This document shows, one piece after another, positions 7,466 to 15,238 of a stretch of 37,345 bases of DNA (the first letter of the stretch is position 1; each line of letters opens with the position of its first letter). Below the pieces are notes generated by a model. The model saw only the letters and a list, made by a program, of their open reading frames with translations, had not been told where the DNA came from and made no database searches. The stretch covers positions 1 to 37,345 of the forward strand of contig CATYDM010000016.1 of NCBI GenBank assembly GCA_958405195.1, written 5' to 3'. A program made the translations under genes and the position numbers. The DNA is from an uncultured Collinsella sp. GTDB lineage: Bacteria; Actinomycetota; Coriobacteriia; Coriobacteriales; Coriobacteriaceae.

Positions 7466-10400
7466 ATGGATCTTTCGACCTTGATGCCGCAACAGCTGCA
7501 GATCGTCAAGACGCTCGACCGTCCGCTGTTTGTCTCGGCGGGCGCCGGTTCGGGCAAGACCTTTACCCTCACGCGTCGCATCGTCTACGCGCTCTCGCCC
7601 GAATCCGGTCCGTTCGTTGAGCATCTGGACCAGGTGCTCGCCATTACCTTTACCAAAGATGCCGCGGCCGAGATCCGTGACCGCGTGCGCCGCGCGCTCA
7701 TCGAAGAGGGCATGGACGAGGAGGCCCTGACCGTCGACGATGCGTGGATCTCGACCATTCACGGCATGTGCTCGCGTATCCTGCGCGCACATGCGTTGGA
7801 GCTGGGCATCGATCCCGAGTTCACGGTGCTCACCGATACCGACGAGCTTATGGACCAGGCTGTTGAGCATGTGCTGGCCCGCGCGACGGCGCCCGATGCT
7901 GCTCCCGAGCTCGCCGCCTCGCTCAAGGCCCTCTATGCCTGGTATCCCATGGCGGGCGAGGGCGGCCCCTTTGGCGCCGGCACGACCATCAAGGGCCTGG
8001 TGCGCGAGCTGCTGGAGCTCTCGAGCCAGCTGCCGGGCGGCATGGACGACGTGCGCGTGGCACGCGGCCAGGCCGACACCTCGGCGCTTGCCGATGCCTA
8101 TCGCGCAGCACTGGGTGCGAGCAAGGCCGCGACCGAGAAGGCACAGGTGGCGCTCGATGCCATCGATGCATTCGAGGCCAGCGGCAAGACCATGGCCGAT
8201 GCGGCGCGACTCATGATGTCGTGCACCATGCCGCGCGCGAGCAAGGCATTCCCTAAGGAGCAGGTCGAGCTGCTCAAGGCCGAGGCCGCCGATGCATTTA
8301 TCAATATCGTGCTGGCCTGCGGTGGTCCCGCGCTCGATGCACTGGTGGGCTTGGCCCGCTCTGTAGAGGCCGAGTACCGCGCGCTCAAGGCCGGCCAGTC
8401 TGCCCTCGACAACAATGACCTGCTGCGCATGGCCTACGAGGCCCTGCGCGATTACCCTGCCATTCGTGCTGCGTACGAGGGCCGCTTTAAGATGGTCATG
8501 ATCGACGAGTTCCAGGATACCGACCAGATGCAGGTCGATCTGATCCGTTACCTGACGGGTGCGGGGGAGCGCGCGCTTTGTACCGTGGGCGATGCGCAGC
8601 AGTCGATCTATCGCTTCCGTGGCGCCGAGGTCGAGGTGTTCCGTCGCCAGGAGCGCAAGGTGGGCTCGTCTGCCGCGCCCGAGGCGACTGCCATGACTGA
8701 CGCCCCTGCTGGCGAACTCGTCAAGCTCGTGCGCAACTTCCGCAGCCACGACGAGGTGCTGCGTTATGTGGCACGCGTCTTCGACGGCGATGACGGCGGC
8801 CTGATGCAGGGCTTTTTGGACCTTGAGGCGAGCGACGGCCGCAAGGACACGCTGGTGGCAGACGCCTCGCGTCGCCAGGCCCTCTTTGTTGCCGGCGGCA
8901 GTACGCAGGAACGCACACAGGCAAAGGCCCGTGCGATCGCCGAGCGGTTCCGCTCGCTTGCCGATGCCGGCCAGCCCCAGGGCGGCATGGTGCTGCTGCT
9001 GGGCCGCATGACCAACGCCGACGTCTACGCGCAGGCCTTCCGTGACCAGGGGCTCGACTGCGTCATCGCGGGCGGCTCGGTCTTTGCCCAAGCCGCCGAG
9101 GTGCAGACGGTGCGCGCCCTGGTCTGCGCGCTCGCCAATCCGGCCGATACGGCGCAGGGTCTTATGCCACTGCTCGCCTCGCCGATGTTTGCACTCGGCG
9201 CTCAGGAGTTTCTGGCGCTGGCGACCAAACTCGATAGCGAGACGGGGGAGACCTCGCGCCGGAATATCGACGTGGGCATCATGAGCGATTCCGATGTGCC
9301 GGGTTTGCAAGACTTGCCGCTCGTGACGCGCGCCCGCGAGGTGCTGCGGTATGCGCTTCGTCGCGTGGGCCGCGATTCGTTCGCCGCCATCGCACGCGAC
9401 GTGGTCAACGCTTCGGGCTGGTTCGTGCGTCTGGCGCAGCGTGGCCCCGAGGGCAAGGCCATTGCCGCCAACGTGCTCAAGGCGCTCGACGCTGTGGCCG
9501 AGGCGGAGGCCGAGTTCGGCAACTCGCCGCGTTCCATCGCGCTTGCCTTCGATCGCTTCCTAGCGGGCAAGGAAGCCCCGGGTGCCCTCAACGAGGAGGG
9601 CGACGGCGCGGTGCGCATCATGACGGTGCATGCCTCCAAGGGTCTGGAATATCCGGTCGTGGCGGTCGCCGAGTGCTTTGGCGTGCGTAAGTCCTCGGGT
9701 GCGGCACAGATGGGTCGCGTCGAGGGCGGCGCGCAGGTCGTGGCACTGCCGACACGCTTCGACGGCGTTAAGCTCGCCGACGGAACCTTTGTGAAGGGCG
9801 ACGACGTTAAAAAGCAGTTTGAGCATGCGTTTAAGGGCAAGGGCACGTCGCTGTGGTTGCCGCCGGAGCTCATGGAGGACGTCTGTGCGACGGGTTCTCC
9901 CGCCGAGGCATTTGCTCGCCTGCGCAACGACGACCTGCAGCTTTCGCTCGAGGAGCGGGCCCGCTTGCTCTATGTCGCCATGACGCGTGCGCGCGAGCTG
10001 GTGATTTTGGCGATGGATGCCGGCGTGAGCCGTGGCAAGCTGTGTGCGCCGACCTTCGACGTCGAGACCGATCTGACCTACGACGTGCTACGCCGTATTT
10101 TGCCGACCGACGCTCTGGACATGCCGCAGCTCGATGCCGACCGCCTGGTGTTCGACAACTCCCAGCCGGGCGACTACGAGTTCATTTCGCTCGCGAACTT
10201 TACCTTTGGCGAGCAGGCATTTGAGGCCAACGCTTCGCTGGATGCCGAGGGCAGGCTTGTCCGCGGCGATGCGGAGCCGGAGGGCGCCGGTGCAGATGCC
10301 CGCGCCGCCGTTCCCGGTCCTGCCGACCCCGAGCCCGATGCGTTTGAGCTCGTGTATCCCCAGGCAGCGGGCATGCGCATGGGTATCTGTTCGTATCCGG

Positions 10401-11098
10401 CGCGCGATTCGTACAGCTACTCGTCAATTGCCGCGGCGCTGCATGCCGAGTCCGAGGATCGTGCCGCCGAGGCGCGCGTGCCCATGGACGAGGCCGGCGA
10501 TGATGCGGAGTCGGATGGTTCCGAGATGACGGATGCAGACGTGGCCGCCGTTGAGCCTACCGGCAACCCCATGGCGCTGGGCTCGGCCTTCCATGCCGCC
10601 TGCCAGTGGCTCATCGAGATGGGTGCCGATGCGCTGCCCGCCGCGCGTGCCGATGCACTGGCGCGCCAGTGGCGCCTGATGCCGGAGCAGCGCGAACGCT
10701 TCGACGTCGCCCTGGACCGCTGGCTCAAGTCGGCCGTTCGTGCCGACCTGCTCGCGTGGCCGTGCGTTCGCGCCGAGGTGCCGTTCTTTTCGCTGGGCTG
10801 CGAGGACGAGGACATCGCTCGCTACGGTGCATATGCCGAAGGCGCCATCGACGCTTTGGCGACGAACCCGGCGGATTCGTCACACGCGCTGGTCATCGAC
10901 TACAAGACGGGCGGCACGCCGGACGAGACGCCGGAACAGCTGCAGGAGAAGCACGCCCTGCAGGCGCGCGTCTACGCTGATGTTCTACACAAGGCGGGCT
11001 TTGAGGCCGTGACCGTCAAGTTCGTCCGCGTGGAACAGGCGAATCCAGCCATCTTCGTCGAACCCGCCGAACCTCAAGTAGTCACCTACAATCTCTAG
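7466..11098 (+). CDS. addA: AddA-like UvrD-type helicase-nuclease
   Basis: A 1210-residue superfamily-1A helicase with a C-terminal nuclease. It drives 3-prime to 5-prime unwinding of broken ends and cuts the 3-prime strand together with AddB. Visible motifs in order: Q-motif region MPQQLQIV (7-14), Walker A AGAGSGKT (25-32), Walker B DEFQDTD (347-353), VGDAQQSIYRFRG, motif IV-like VRNFRS, TVHASKGLEYP around H722, LLYVAMTRARE around Y836, and nuclease DYK at D1145-K1147 followed by the QxxxY-like segment HALQARVY. AAGGAGG lies in the end of addB, 11 nt before the ATG; the two genes are three bases apart. Length and domain order match AddA. An acidic, Ala/Pro-rich low-complexity linker (near 930-1050) precedes the nuclease. 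Confidence 0.9.
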   Translation: MDLSTLMPQQLQIVKTLDRPLFVSAGAGSGKTFTLTRRIVYALSPESGPFVEHLDQVLAITFTKDAAAEIRDRVRRALIEEGMDEEALTVDDAWISTIHGMCSRILRAHALELGIDPEFTVLTDTDELMDQAVEHVLARATAPDAAPELAASLKALYAWYPMAGEGGPFGAGTTIKGLVRELLELSSQLPGGMDDVRVARGQADTSALADAYRAALGASKAATEKAQVALDAIDAFEASGKTMADAARLMMSCTMPRASKAFPKEQVELLKAEAADAFINIVLACGGPALDALVGLARSVEAEYRALKAGQSALDNNDLLRMAYEALRDYPAIRAAYEGRFKMVMIDEFQDTDQMQVDLIRYLTGAGERALCTVGDAQQSIYRFRGAEVEVFRRQERKVGSSAAPEATAMTDAPAGELVKLVRNFRSHDEVLRYVARVFDGDDGGLMQGFLDLEASDGRKDTLVADASRRQALFVAGGSTQERTQAKARAIAERFRSLADAGQPQGGMVLLLGRMTNADVYAQAFRDQGLDCVIAGGSVFAQAAEVQTVRALVCALANPADTAQGLMPLLASPMFALGAQEFLALATKLDSETGETSRRNIDVGIMSDSDVPGLQDLPLVTRAREVLRYALRRVGRDSFAAIARDVVNASGWFVRLAQRGPEGKAIAANVLKALDAVAEAEAEFGNSPRSIALAFDRFLAGKEAPGALNEEGDGAVRIMTVHASKGLEYPVVAVAECFGVRKSSGAAQMGRVEGGAQVVALPTRFDGVKLADGTFVKGDDVKKQFEHAFKGKGTSLWLPPELMEDVCATGSPAEAFARLRNDDLQLSLEERARLLYVAMTRARELVILAMDAGVSRGKLCAPTFDVETDLTYDVLRRILPTDALDMPQLDADRLVFDNSQPGDYEFISLANFTFGEQAFEANASLDAEGRLVRGDAEPEGAGADARAAVPGPADPEPDAFELVYPQAAGMRMGICSYPARDSYSYSSIAAALHAESEDRAAEARVPMDEAGDDAESDGSEMTDADVAAVEPTGNPMALGSAFHAACQWLIEMGADALPAARADALARQWRLMPEQRERFDVALDRWLKSAVRADLLAWPCVRAEVPFFSLGCEDEDIARYGAYAEGAIDALATNPADSSHALVIDYKTGGTPDETPEQLQEKHALQARVYADVLHKAGFEAVTVKFVRVEQANPAIFVEPAEPQVVTYNL

Positions 11099-11110
11099 CC
11101 CTCAGATAAC

Positions 11111-11173
11111 TTGCGGTGGAATAGTTCCTGTATTGCGGCCCAGATGGCCTAAGCGGGAACTATTCCACCGCAA
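11111..11173. repeat. REP-like inverted repeat element B
   Basis: Perfect 18-bp arms (11111-11128, TTGCGGTGGAATAGTTCC, and 11156-11173) are separated by 27 nt. The arm shares TTGCGGTG-AATAG with element A at 61-133. The element starts 12 nt after the addA stop. There is no T-run after the stem. Confidence 0.8.
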
Positions 11174-11229
11174 CTGCAAGGGGAGCCGTGTGGGTTTGGC
11201 TAGGTTCGGGTGCTGTCCGTGCCGTGGGG

Positions 11230-11249
11230 TAAAATCGTTCAGTCAGAAC
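11230..11249 (+). promoter_or_regulatory. candidate dnaE promoter -10 and adjacent dyad
   Basis: TAAAAT (11230-11235) resembles a -10 and lies 40 bp before dnaE. It is immediately followed by the dyad GTTC-N5-GAAC (11237-11249), which would cover the transcription start. No clear -35 is present. The dyad has the opposite polarity to a LexA box. Confidence 0.3.
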
Positions 11250-11274
11250 ACGAACCCGCATCGGAGCTCATCAC

Positions 11275-14200
11275 ATGGCATTCGTCCATCTGCACAATCA
11301 CACTGTTTTCTCCATGCTCGACGGCGCAACCCGTATCCAGGATATGGTCAACCGTGCCGTTGAGCTGGGTATGCCCGCCGTTGCCATTACCGACCACGGT
11401 TACATGTACGGCGTACCCGACTTAGCGCTGGCCTGCGACGCCGTCAATCACAACACGCCCGAGTACAAAACCTGGAGCCACGACAAGGCCTTCTTGGAAA
11501 AGGACCGTCGCGACGAGCTGGTGGAGCCCGATCCCGAGGAAAACCCGCGCGAGCATGCCCAGTACGTCAAAGACATGGCCATGTGGGACGAGAAGGGCAA
11601 CATCGACGAGCTCAAGCCGCCCCTGGTCATTAAGCCCATCTTTGGCTGCGAGGTCTACTTTACGCCGGACGAGACGCTCGCCCGCGACCACAAGCCCGAG
11701 CTCTACCACATGATCCTTCTGGCCAAGGACCAGGAGGGCTACGTCAACCTAATGCAGACGGTCTCCGAGGCCGCCGTGCAGGGCTTTTACTATAAGCCCC
11801 GCGTGACGCTCGACAACCTGCGCCGCCACGCCAAGGGCATGATCTGCACGAGTGCCTGCATCGCGGGCATCATCCCCAAGTACATCGACCGCGGTGACAT
11901 GGAGGGCGCCATCAAGTGGGCCGAGACCTTCCGTGACACCTTCGAGCCCGGCGACTTCTACATCGAGATCCAGGAACACGGTATTACCACCGACAACGGC
12001 CTGACCGACGAGCAGATGGACCGCACGCTCATCGATATCGCCAAACAGGTGGGCGTCAAGGTTATCGCCACCAACGACTTCCACTACCTGCGCCGCGAGG
12101 ACGCGCCCGTGCAGGACGTCATCATGTGCATCGGCATGAACGCCAAAGTCGACGACCCCAACCGCATGCGTATGACCGGTTCGGAGTTTTATATGAAGAC
12201 CGAGGATGAGATGCGGGCGATGTTCCCGTATTGCCCCGAGGCCTGCGACAACACGCTCGAGATCGCCGACAAGTGCTACGTCGAGCTCGACTGGGACTCC
12301 ATCATCCTGCCGCGCTTCCCGCTGCTCGATCCCGGCGAGACGCACGAGAGCCAGTTCCGCCGCGAGTGCGAGAAGGGCCTGCGCCAGCACTACGGCGACG
12401 ACTGGGCCACGCGCGAGATCGGCGGCGTCAACATCAAAGAGCGCTTTGAGTACGAATACAAGGTCATCTGCGACAAGGGCTTTGCCGCCTACTTCCTCAT
12501 CGTTGCCGAGTACGTGCAATGGGCCAAGGACAACGGCATCGGCGTCGGCCCCGGCCGTGGCTCGGCCGCCGGCGCTATCGTCGCCTACGCCATGAACATC
12601 ACCGCGTTTGACCCGCTCGAGAACGGCCTGATGTTCGAGAGGTTCCTGTCCCCGCAGCGTACCGAGATGCCCGATATCGATATGGACTTCGACGATGAGC
12701 GGCGCCTCGAGGTCGTGGAGCACGTTCGCCAGCTCTACGGCCCCGAGAAGGTCACCCACGTCATCACCTACTCGACCATTAAGGCCAAGCAGGCCATCAA
12801 CGACGCCGCGCGCGTCCTGGACTACCCGGTCTACATGGGCCAGCGCCTGTCCAAGATGGTCTCGAGCGACCCCAAGGTCAAGCTCAAGCAGGTGCTCGAA
12901 AAACAACCCGGCAAAGAGGATCTGTTTAACCCCGACTTTGCCGAGGCCTATAAAAAGGACGACGACGCCCGCCGCATCATCGACACGGCGCTCTCGATTG
13001 AGGGCCTCACCCGTGGCGAGGGCGTGCACGCGTGCGCCGTTCTGATCTGCCGCGACCCCGTCAACGAGCATGTGCCCACCAAGCTCGACACCAAGGGCGG
13101 CGTCGAGATTACCCAGTACGAGGGCCATACCGTTGCCGACATGGGCCTGCTCAAGATGGACTTCCTGGGCCTGCGCACGCTGACGGTTATCTCCAAGGCC
13201 AAGGCAAACATCAAAAAGAACTTCGGCATCGACATCAAAGAGGAAGAGATTCCCTTTGACGATCCCGAGATCTTTAAGCTCATGGGCTCCGGCCACACCG
13301 CCGGCGTCTTCCAGGTCGAGTCCGCCGGCATGACGGCCACGATCAAGAACATGAAACCCACCGAATACAAGCACGTCGTGGCATTGATCGCTCTGTACCG
13401 CCCGGGCCCGCTGGGCGCCGGCATGGTTTCGTCCTACATCAACCGTATGAACGGCAAGGAGCCGGCCGTCTCCTACGACGACCGCCTGGACGACATCCTG
13501 GGCGAAACCTACGGCACCATGGTCTACCAGGAGCAGGTTATGCTCATCTCCGTCGAGATGTGCGGCTTCTCCAAGGGCGAATCGGACTCGCGTATCCGTA
13601 AGCCCGTGGCTAAGAAAAAGATCAAGCTGCTCACGTCGACGGTGCTCCACTGGGAGGATGGCTCGGACGAGACCACCTACGACCACTGGATGAACGGTGC
13701 TATCAAGAACAACTACACGCGCGAGGTCGCCCAGAAGATTTGGGACGATGTTCTCGAGTTCGCGTCCTACGCCTTCAACAAGTCGCACTCCGCCGGCTAC
13801 GCCATCCTGGTTATGCAGACGGCGTGGCTCAAGGCACACTATCCGCACGAGTACATGGCGGCCGTTCTGACGTCCTACACGGGCAAGACCGACAAGATCG
13901 TTCACTACGTCTCGGCGTGCCGTCACGACGGCATCCCCGTGCTTTCGCCAGATGTCAACGAGTCCGGTACCGAGTTCACGGCTACCAAGGAGGGCGTGCG
14001 CTTTGGTCTGGCCGGCATCCGCGGCGTGGGCACCGGCGTGGCGCAGGCGATTATCGCCGAGCGCGAGGCGGGCGGTCCGTTTAAGACGCTGCACGACTTT
14101 GTCGAGCGCGTGGACTCGAGCCAGGCCAACCGTCGCGTGATCGAATCGCTGATCAAGGCAGGCGCCTTCGACTCCACGGGGTATCCGCGTCGCCAGATGA

Positions 14201-15078
14201 TGCACTTTGTGGACAAGAACAACCCCGAGAACATCATCGATGCCGCGGTAAAGCGCCAGAAGGACCGCGCGAGCGGCCAGACGTCGTTCTTCGATATGTT
14301 TGGCGACGTTGAGGGCTCGGGCTTCGAGGTCAGCGTGCCCGATCCGGACGGCCAGGAATGGGACCGCCACCTCAAGCTGAGCCAGGAGAAGGAGGTTCTG
14401 GGCATCTATGTCTCGGACCACCCGCTGCGTCCGTTTGAGTATGCGCTCAGCAAAGCGCGCGACTTCTCGTTCTCGCAGATCGATACCGGCTACGAAGTGC
14501 AAAACCCCACGGGCGGCACCATCAACCAGGAGATCCCCGAGGGCAAGGCACTGTGGTGGGCCGGCATGGTCTCGAGCGTGTCCAAGCGCGTGACCAAAAA
14601 CGGCGACCCCATGGGCATCGTGCAGCTCGAGGACATGGAAGGCGAGGCCACCGTCGTCGTGTTCCCCAAGACCTATAAAGAGGCCGAGGGGTACCTGTAC
14701 GGCGAGGTCGATCCCGAGACCGGCGCGCAGTTGTCCGATGCGTTTGTTCGTATTAAGGGCAAACTCGAGCGCTCGGACCGCGGCGACCAGATCATCGCGC
14801 AGGAGATTGTGCCGCTGGAGCTCAACGAGGAGAACAACAAGCCCAAGGTGTTTGAGGTCATGGTGCCCAACAGCCGCTTTAGCCAGGGCAACATGGCGCG
14901 TCTCGCCACGGTGCTCACCACCAACCCGGGCGGCGACCGTGTGGAGATCTTTATCGAGCAGGTGGACGGGCGCGTGCTGCGTGCCGAGGTGCCTGCCAAG
15001 GTCAACGCGCGCTCGATTCCGCTGCTGGCCGAGGCCAAGGCCATTGTGGGTAACCAGGGCAGAGTGACGGTTATCTAA
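11275..15078 (+). CDS. dnaE: DNA polymerase III alpha subunit DnaE
   Basis: The replicative C-family polymerase, 1267 residues. Domains in order: PHP (metal-binding HLHNH at 5-9, ITDHGYMYG at 38-46), palm/fingers with catalytic D467 and D469 in PDIDMDF and D629 in KMDFLGLRT, beta-binding and tandem HhH region, then an OB-fold (ALWWAGMVSSVSKRVTKNG) and C-terminal domain. The PHP metal ligands appear retained, and in actinobacterial DnaE1 this domain is the proofreading exonuclease. Oddity: between MYG (44-46) and KPIFGCEVY (120-128) there are 73 residues where about 15-20 are usual, a charged insertion of about 55 residues within PHP. GGAG stands eight bases before the ATG. Preceded by REP-like element B and followed by element C. 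Confidence 0.95.
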   Translation: MAFVHLHNHTVFSMLDGATRIQDMVNRAVELGMPAVAITDHGYMYGVPDLALACDAVNHNTPEYKTWSHDKAFLEKDRRDELVEPDPEENPREHAQYVKDMAMWDEKGNIDELKPPLVIKPIFGCEVYFTPDETLARDHKPELYHMILLAKDQEGYVNLMQTVSEAAVQGFYYKPRVTLDNLRRHAKGMICTSACIAGIIPKYIDRGDMEGAIKWAETFRDTFEPGDFYIEIQEHGITTDNGLTDEQMDRTLIDIAKQVGVKVIATNDFHYLRREDAPVQDVIMCIGMNAKVDDPNRMRMTGSEFYMKTEDEMRAMFPYCPEACDNTLEIADKCYVELDWDSIILPRFPLLDPGETHESQFRRECEKGLRQHYGDDWATREIGGVNIKERFEYEYKVICDKGFAAYFLIVAEYVQWAKDNGIGVGPGRGSAAGAIVAYAMNITAFDPLENGLMFERFLSPQRTEMPDIDMDFDDERRLEVVEHVRQLYGPEKVTHVITYSTIKAKQAINDAARVLDYPVYMGQRLSKMVSSDPKVKLKQVLEKQPGKEDLFNPDFAEAYKKDDDARRIIDTALSIEGLTRGEGVHACAVLICRDPVNEHVPTKLDTKGGVEITQYEGHTVADMGLLKMDFLGLRTLTVISKAKANIKKNFGIDIKEEEIPFDDPEIFKLMGSGHTAGVFQVESAGMTATIKNMKPTEYKHVVALIALYRPGPLGAGMVSSYINRMNGKEPAVSYDDRLDDILGETYGTMVYQEQVMLISVEMCGFSKGESDSRIRKPVAKKKIKLLTSTVLHWEDGSDETTYDHWMNGAIKNNYTREVAQKIWDDVLEFASYAFNKSHSAGYAILVMQTAWLKAHYPHEYMAAVLTSYTGKTDKIVHYVSACRHDGIPVLSPDVNESGTEFTATKEGVRFGLAGIRGVGTGVAQAIIAEREAGGPFKTLHDFVERVDSSQANRRVIESLIKAGAFDSTGYPRRQMMHFVDKNNPENIIDAAVKRQKDRASGQTSFFDMFGDVEGSGFEVSVPDPDGQEWDRHLKLSQEKEVLGIYVSDHPLRPFEYALSKARDFSFSQIDTGYEVQNPTGGTINQEIPEGKALWWAGMVSSVSKRVTKNGDPMGIVQLEDMEGEATVVVFPKTYKEAEGYLYGEVDPETGAQLSDAFVRIKGKLERSDRGDQIIAQEIVPLELNEENNKPKVFEVMVPNSRFSQGNMARLATVLTTNPGGDRVEIFIEQVDGRVLRAEVPAKVNARSIPLLAEAKAIVGNQGRVTVI

Positions 15079-15091
15079 AATGATTTTGCCG

Positions 15092-15218
15092 GGGTAGCTA
15101 ATTTGGGACGGGGCTATTTTAGCTACCCTTTGGCTGACGGCGAATGAGTCGGGGTCGGAATGCATCTCAACTGACATATGGGGGTAGCTAAAATAGCCCC
15201 GTCCCAAATTAGCTACCC
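15092..15218. repeat. perfect 37-bp inverted repeat with nested palindromes (element C)
   Basis: Arms 15092-15128 and 15182-15218 are exact reverse complements separated by 53 nt. Each arm itself starts GGGTAGCTA and ends TAGCTACCC, so four copies of the same 9-mer palindrome half are present and each arm can also fold alone. The internal core is TTTGGGACGGGGCTATTTTA. The element begins 13 nt after the dnaE stop and ends 10 bp before the GGAGG of the next gene. Confidence 0.85.
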
Positions 15219-15238
15219 TGTGTGGATTGGAGGAAGTG

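Noticed and set aside
7226..9310. Long open frame antisense to addB/addA
   Set aside because: Shadow of two well-supported helicase-nuclease genes; low-complexity translation and no start signal.
11237..11249. SOS box upstream of dnaE
   Set aside because: The dyad is GTTC-N5-GAAC, the reverse order and wrong spacing for a LexA site (GAAC-N4-GTTC).
15227..15238. TTG start for the SNF2 gene at 15227
   Set aside because: It lies upstream of the GGAGG that correctly serves the ATG at 15239.
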